This document shows positions 1 through 64,000 of a DNA stretch of 64,000 nt, in pieces. Under the pieces are notes generated by a model. That model was given only the letters and a program-made list of their open reading frames with translations. It did not search any database and was not told where the DNA came from. This DNA comes from Acanthochromis polyacanthus (taxonomy: Eukaryota > Chordata > Actinopteri > Pomacentridae). Within the stretch, counting starts at the first letter, position 1. Every line of letters begins with the position of its first letter. A program made the position numbers and the translations under genes. Where the stretch lies: positions 15,903,011 through 15,967,010 of the forward strand of contig NC_067118.1 in assembly GCF_021347895.1 (NCBI RefSeq), in the 5' to 3' direction.

Positions 1-1225
1 TTTGGCAACAGTGTTGATTGGTAAAATGTTCATGAGATAAAAATTGATCACATCAGTGATTCCCCTTGCTGTCTGGAACCTTTCTCATATGGTGGAAGAC
101 CGGAAAAGTCACCGAAAATGTCTTTTTTTGTCGCTGTTTTGGGTGACATTCAAATCTGGCTTTGCATTTGTCATACAGACATCTGTGGTGCTGATTTAAA
201 TGATCAAACAAATCAGCTGTTGTTGCCTCAGGTAGGGGCAACAACTGCAGACAGACTGCCGGTTTGTGGGCAACATCTACCTTTCTGTAGCTGCAATATT
301 TTCAAACAACTGTTGTTGCATTTCTTTTTGCAACCAAATCTTCCTTTTCAGTGTTTCTGTCCTGTTCTTCACACATTTTTCTATGCACATGTGGAGCCTG
401 CATGTCAGCAGCCTCTGTCTTTTAAGTAAGAAAAAGCATGATATGTTTGACCTAATTTTCCCTATTCATATTGTACTTTCTACACATATGTACATCAGAA
501 TGGTGATATTAAAACAATATATCATGTAGTCCAAGTAGATATGCGCTGCTTTGATGTTCTTACTTAATGATCATCTGGAAAAAAATTACAAACAGCAACC
601 TCTCAGCTGGAAGTCCTCATTAATAAAGTGGACATGAGGACTCATGCACAGCTTCGTTTTCCAGCTAAAATCCACTGTAGCTGCTGAATGTTCTCTTGTG
701 GGAGCTGTGTTTCAACTTGAGTCTTGCATATTTCATACTGCACTAGGATGGACGTTGGAGAAAATAGGTGTGTGTGGGGGTATTACATACAGCTGGTCAA
801 GTGACCAGATTTAAAAACGGTAACTGTGCTTATTGGTATCATGTCTTTCACAGCATGTAAAGTTATCACATCAATGATTCTCTCTGCTGTTTCCAATTTT
901 TCTCATGTGGTGCAACATTGGCAAAATCATCTTTTGCTTTGGATGACGTTCAAATCTGGCTTTGCACTCGTCATTTCTATCTTTGTGGTGCTGATCAACA
1001 AATTAGTCATGTTACCTCATATGGTAACAACAGTTGCAAGACAGAGTATCTGTTCATGGTCAGTATGTCTCCATGTAATCAAAATGTTTCTATAAACTGA
1101 CATTGCTTTTATTTACACAACCAATTTTTTCTTTCATCTACCTCAGTGTTTCTCTCCTGTGCCTCACTCATTTTGCTGTGTACATGAGGAGCCTGCATGT
1201 CAACAAACTCTGTGTTAAAATTATA
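1..1225 (+). repeat. unidentified repeat family, tandem 1.5 copies
   Basis: Two related segments follow each other: 1-450 and about 560-1220, offset by about 819 bp (ttgattggtaaaatgttcat at 13 corresponds to ttattggtatcatgtctttc at 832). Shared marks include caaatctggctttgca, a run of gtggtgctgat, ttgcctca...gcaacaactgc and gtgcacatgtggagcctgcatgt. Another copy lies at about 22095-22870 and a diverged one at about 54655-54910. No long ORF, terminal repeat or transposase motif was seen, so the class is unknown. Confidence 0.75.
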
Positions 1226-1675
1226 CTCTGTTTATCCAAGAACCGTTAAATCACAGTAAATGGTGTTCTATCAGAGAGACTTCTCCTATAGATTAGTCAC
1301 TGAAAATTAGAGCCATGCAAGTTTTCTTTTTGTATCAAGCAGCAAATAATGTTGTAGCATGATGAGTCCCAGTTACAGTGATGTGAATATTGTCACTATT
1401 ACGCATGTTAATGCTGAAAATGCATATTGGGCCGCACTACAGTATTCTGTACCTACTCACCAGCTGTGTTAGATCAGTGATGTGTTTGTTTCATTTAAAT
1501 GCTTGGACAAAGAGGATGAGTCAGATTTCCAATCGGTGCATTGCAGAGGTACCATCAGAGAATCACAGGATACTCATTTTACATTCTCAGATTCTGCTTT
1601 AATCAAAATGAAATGACTTGTGTGCACATTTCTGCATATGGCCTTGCATGGGCAGATAAAAAATCAAACAATGCA

Positions 1676-1679
<4 letters not shown>

Positions 1680-1731
<52 letters not shown>
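1680..1731. repeat. (TA)n microsatellite
   Basis: About 26 uninterrupted TA units in the intron upstream of window exon 1. Confidence 0.98.
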
Positions 1732-1735
<4 letters not shown>

Positions 1736-1890
1736 GATTTATACTCTTTAGACCTGTTTAAGTTTTTGTTCATTACTTCTTCTTTCTGGGTAATTAAAAA
1801 GGAAAATCTACTCCTGTTAAAGGTTCAGAAGTGCCAAATATAGATGTACCAATTGAGCCATGACCATATCTATGTATACTATGCTATATA

Positions 1891-2253
1891 CACTACCGTT
1901 CAAAAGTTTGAGGCCACTTAGAACGGTATTTATTTTCGAAGGAGTCATTTTTTCAATGGTGATAACATTAAAGTAACCAGAAATACAGTCTAGACATGGT
2001 TAATATGGTAAATGACTACTCTAGCTAGAAATGTCTGATTTTTCATGGAATATCCACATAGGAGTATAGAGGAACATTTCCAGCAACCATCACTCCTGTG
2101 TTCTAATGCTACATTGTGTTAGCTAATGATGTTAAAAGGCTTTTTGATGATTAGAAAACCCTTGTGCAATTATGTTAGCAAATGAAGAAAAGTGTGAGTT
2201 TCCATAGAAAACATGAAATTGCCTGGATGACCCCAAACTTTTGAGTGGTAGTG
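1891..2253. mobile_element. Tc1/mariner-type MITE, copy 1
   Basis: Terminal inverted repeats CACTACCGTTCAAAAGTTTG at the left and the complement of CACTACCACTCAAAAGTTTG at the right, flanked by TA on both sides (1889-1890 and 2254-2255). It is 363 bp and has no coding capacity. The ends are those of a very common fish non-autonomous Tc1-like element. A second copy lies at 53476-53848. Confidence 0.9.
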
Positions 2254-2255
2254 TA

Positions 2256-3620
2256 TGGGCATATACTGTCTAAACCTACTCTCCATGAAATCTCTCTTGA
2301 ACTTTTTTTGGCAATTTGTTCGACTTCTTTATCATCTTGAATTATAAAAACCGTCTGGTTCTTCTGACTTTGTGAGATAGCTTCATACTCCCTGCTATTG
2401 TACTCTGTCGCTGTGCAGTCACTCGAGCTAATGACTCCCAATAGATGACTACTGCACCCGCTCAGATGATCTATCCACAGCTGATTACAGATACTAATTC
2501 TCTTCCTTCAAATTTAAACCTATCTTGATAAAAAGAAAAGCGAGCATAATAATCCAATTGGTGACTTTTTCCTCATATTGTGTATCTTTACATGTTTTTT
2601 TTGTTTGTTGTTGTTGTCAGTGGTCGAAGTAGATGCAGCAACCAATTATATGTAGACCTTTATTCCCAAGTGAGAGTCTAGCTGCCAAAGCACAGGGTCC
2701 TACACATCCCACAGTTGCCTCTGACTGTAGACAGCCCTGTTGACATCCAAACCAAGTCTTGAAATACACTAAATTACAAGTGTAATGTGGATTTCTGGCC
2801 GCTCGGTGAGTTCTTTTGCAGATATTTTGTGAGCTGGTCTTTATTGTCCTGATGCATCCACATTATGACATGGGAAAGTGACATCTGTTTAATGCTATGT
2901 TTCTGAATTCTAGCTGACAGCAGTACAGCAAGAAACAATGAAATAGGGAGACATCTATAAAATAAGGATATCAAGGGATTAATTGTAAAAAAAAAAATAC
3001 TTCTTTTACTTATTTTATCGGCATACTTGTCTAGGTTTGCTTCTTTAGAAACTCTTCCTCTTCTGTGAAGCTTCTGCACACTGAGAGTCATCCTGTTCGA
3101 CAGTATTTTGGTGTATCCACAGACTTTTTTTTTTGGACGGCTGCTCTGGCTGTAATTTTTGGTACTGTATGGTTCCTATACCTGCTGATTACTGCTGCTA
3201 ATGTGTTTCAACTGATTTTTAATTGGTCACCAATCTGTTTTTTCCATATTTCTGAATTCTCACAGTCACATTTTTCAGTTCCTCCAGGAGTTTTTTTTTT
3301 TCCATGTGCTGCCACGATGCAGTTGAGCAGATACACATAACTCATAGGTCCAAAATTGATTAAGTTCAGAGCTTCTTTTTAAACCATGTTCATTAAAGTA
3401 CACCGATTGGAAATCATAGATGTATTCCTTTAGTTTCAGTGACACTGAACTTCTAACTTGTGTGTCAGTGATCACAGGTGTATTCATTTTTGTTGCACTG
3501 AATTTCTATGTCAGAGCCTCATTTTCAATGTAGTCTTTGTAAAGAATATGCTCTCCTGTTGTACACTGTATAATTTATATTTTTAAATGTATATCTGATG
3601 TTCCCTTTCTTTTTGTCTAG
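2256..3620. other. nphp4 intron, no gene recognised
   Basis: AT-rich intronic sequence ending in the polypyrimidine-rich acceptor of window exon 1 (ttccctttctttttgtctag). No exon with family similarity and no mobile element was recognised here. Confidence 0.5.
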
Positions 3621-61449
<57,829 letters not shown>

Positions 61450-61625
61450 GCTTGTAGTTGTGTCAAACAGCAAGTAAAATCTGTGTGGAAATGCTGCCTG
61501 ATCTGTGCTTTATATATGTTTTCAATATGAAACAAAATGAGGACAAATGAGCTGGGATTTTTTGTGTAACTTTGTATTAGATCAGTCTTTAAAAAATAAA
61601 TGAACTCTTTTTTTCACTGACATTG
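61450..61625 (+). terminator. nphp4: nphp4 3' UTR and polyadenylation signal
   Basis: The stop codon is followed by an AT-rich UTR with AATAAA at 61595-61600, and a GT-rich stretch (cagtgtgtggtag) at about 61631 that would serve as downstream element. This predicts cleavage near 61615-61625 and a short UTR of about 170 nt. Confidence 0.7.
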
Positions 61626-62242
61626 TTTTCAGTGTGTGGTAGACGAGGGGAGGGTATTGTGAACTGTATGAATAAGAACATGAATGAATTTTGTTAACTG
61701 GCTCAGTGAGCTTCACTGAAAAAAGGTCATACTGAATGAAACAAAGTCACTTTCTCTAAAAAGCGTAAAAAGATACAGAAGGGCTAACTGGAAGAAAGAA
61801 CTGAAAAGAAAACTACTGAAATCATTTTGTTTTGTGGTCAGCAAAGCAGTACAGAATCTAACATTTAGTTGCCCAGACTGATTCCCTGTAGTGAGCTGTC
61901 CTCTTCTATGACGTCCAGCAAATGCCCGACAGTTAAACCCCACCCATCTGAAGGTGGGCTAAGGGTGAAAGCAATAACATTTTATCGACATTAATTACCC
62001 AGCAAACCCACTCAAATGCCACTTGATGGTGGAGTTTTAATCTAAGACAAGCCAGGGGTTCGTTCTCCGTGTCCCCTCACCTCCCAAACAACTTCCCCTC
62101 ATCACTGGCATTATTAGAAACAGTTCCGTAATGAGGTATGATTTTGCAGCGAGGCACACATCTCTTCACATCGCCCTCATTAACACCAGCACCCTCCTAA
62201 ACCCTCGTTGCTCGCTCTGCTGTGTGTCTCTCTATCCGAGGC

Positions 62243-62278
<36 letters not shown>

Positions 62279-64000
62279 CCATGCATACTGTGTTATGTAA
62301 GACAGAGTTACACAATCCCTCCACCCCCCCACGCTCCCTCCGTCCTCGCTTTCTCTCATTAGAATGCAGGCTGCAAAGTAAGCCTCAGCACAGCAGCAAA
62401 GCCTAATAAAACGAAGATAGCAGCCTGGCTCGCCACACTTCATCTTTACCTTCTATAACATCTTGTCTTAAACACAAGCCTCACTGTCTTCTGTATTTAA
62501 TGTTAATATGCTAACAGCTTACAGATACATATTAAAGTGTAATCACTCAATATTTTGTTCCCTGTACCCTCACACTGCTACTATGCTACAAGACACATTG
62601 TCCAGCTTTGAACATTTGGCTTGGAGGATGGGTTTGATTATTTCATTAATGTTTGTCTTAATTCATTAAATGCCATATGTATGTGTCCTCATATAGCCCC
62701 TGAAGTCACAGTTTTCTAGCGTGACTTCAAAGTAAGAGCCGGGACAAAATGTACAGTTTATATTATGTGTGAAAGGATATTCTGAAGTTACCACAAGGCA
62801 TTCACAGTCTGATTCAGCCTGCTTCTTTCAAATGTAAATATGACCGTAAACCCACATGTAACTATCATTAGGATGCTGGCTACTTTTTGCTTTACTCAAA
62901 TTGAATATAGCCTGATCAACTGAATTGCCCTTAAGGTGGAATTGTGTTCATGTGAGCTGATTTTACTTCGAAGGCAGAGTGATTTTGAATTGTCTGAGAT
63001 TCCACTCAGTCAAAACCCGTACAGCTGCAAACTCATCCATGCATTCATGCTCTCGGCCATTTTTGTGTGTTATTTTTCATGGATGTAATAAACATTTAGC
63101 ATTCTTCATTCTTCCTACCTAGCTCTGATTATGACTCCAGATGGGAGCATGGGGAAATCCAAAAGCTATCCTTTAAATGGCGGTCCTCACAGCTGGCGTC
63201 TGTTGGGGTGGCGATGGTGAACAGCCGTCATGTTTCCATGCTTCACTGCCTGTGCATTGAAAAGATTTCTTGCTGCCATCCATCTCAATTTTAGGCAAAT
63301 ATCACACAGCATTTCTGGTAGGAACGGTGATGCTGTTTTCCGTTATAGCTTTACGTTGTGTAAGAAGTGCGAGTTTTGTGTGAAGGTCTTGCCTGTTGCG
63401 GTTTTATTATGTGGATCCTGATTGGTGCAGCGGCTCCCAGTGTGAGCTGCATGGTTGTTCTCTAACTGAGGGGCAGAGCTGCGTTGACACCTTATTAGTG
63501 GTGCCAGTCCAGTTGTTGTCGGTTCCTCCTGAAGGAGCACAGACACCCGCCACAACAGCTCACACTGTCTGCTCACCTTGTTAGTGTGGTTAGATGGCTC
63601 CTGTCTACCTGCAGAGTGGAGAGGCTGCCTTGATATTTTGCTGGGTGGAAGGCTGCCTGTTGTTGCCCCGATTTGGAGAAAAGCAGGTCTTCTCACTAGT
63701 GCATATCGGTGTGTTAGTGTGGTCTTTTTTGTGTAGGTGCCTGGCCTGAGCCATGTGAGTGGGTGCATGTCTGTGAAAGCATACAACGACACAGGTATCA
63801 AAGAGCTTTGTAACTGAAGGAATATGCAGCCTAGCAACCAGCCCTCCTCCTCACACTGCTGATTTGGATCGGCACTCATGCAGCAGAGAGAAGACATAAA
63901 ACATACATTACAACAACAGCAACGGGAGTCACTAACATTTGTTTTTCATGAAAAATGGAAAATAAAGAAATTCCAGAGCATCACTTCTTGCCACACCCAA
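61626..64000. other. downstream intergenic region, no gene recognised
   Basis: Contains a (GA)n tract at 62247-62276. The stretch 61960-62200 is repeat-free, more GC-rich, with several homeobox-like TAAT cores (cattaattaccc), and could be conserved non-coding sequence. A 184-codon reverse-strand frame at 63343-63897 shows no recognisable domain. No exon, tRNA or repeat family was identified. Confidence 0.45.

Noticed and set aside
63343..63897. 184-codon reverse-strand frame downstream of nphp4
   Set aside because: No recognisable domain or codon bias; its length is plausible by chance in this GC-richer segment. Transcript evidence would be needed.

Overview
The window is a piece of vertebrate, almost certainly teleost, nuclear DNA, and most likely from a spiny-rayed fish. 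Coding sequence is sparse, introns are long with GT-AG type boundaries, dinucleotide microsatellites are frequent, and the dispersed repeats are typical fish families (Rex3-type RTE, CR1/L2-group LINEs, Tc1 elements, piggyBac and TTAA MITEs, tRNA-derived SINEs).

One host gene dominates: the 3' two thirds or so of nphp4 (nephrocystin-4) on the + strand. Fourteen exons between 3621 and 61449 could be placed. They splice in frame throughout: 2135 nt plus one nucleotide from an upstream exon gives 712 codons including TGA. The upstream exons lie before the window. A 3' UTR with an AATAAA signal follows at 61595. The encoded protein is the C-terminal half of a ciliary transition-zone protein of the NPHP1-NPHP4-RPGRIP1L module.

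Layout: 1-3620 is intron with a tandem unidentified repeat, a (TA)n tract and a Tc1-type MITE. Exons 1 and 2 are at 3.6 and 5.4 kb, with a Rex3/RTE fragment between them. The 17.9 kb intron 2 has a GC donor and holds a broken but recognisable 3.0 kb piggyBac element, LINE tails, a solo LTR with target-site duplication, a Tc1 transposase relic and another copy of the unidentified repeat. Exons 3-5 are at 23.4, 27.0 and 30.2 kb. Intron 5 carries a CR1/L2 reverse transcriptase C-terminus and a Tc1 relic. Exons 6-7 are at 38.5-39.4 kb. Intron 7 is a graveyard of Tc1 relics. Exons 8-14 lie at 47.3-61.4 kb, with a TTAA-flanked MITE, SINEs, a second copy of the Tc1-type MITE, a piggyBac-like MITE and a reverse-strand LINE reverse transcriptase fragment among them. 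After 61.6 kb no further gene was recognised.

The points most worth a second look are: GGTCA-N4-TGACC palindromes shared by the piggyBac element and a separate TTAA MITE; a (TG)40 tract that stands where the polypyrimidine tract of the exon 13 acceptor should be; the probable GC-AG intron; a perfect 22-bp hairpin near 60.4 kb; and a roughly 0.75 kb repeat family with four copies here that I cannot name.
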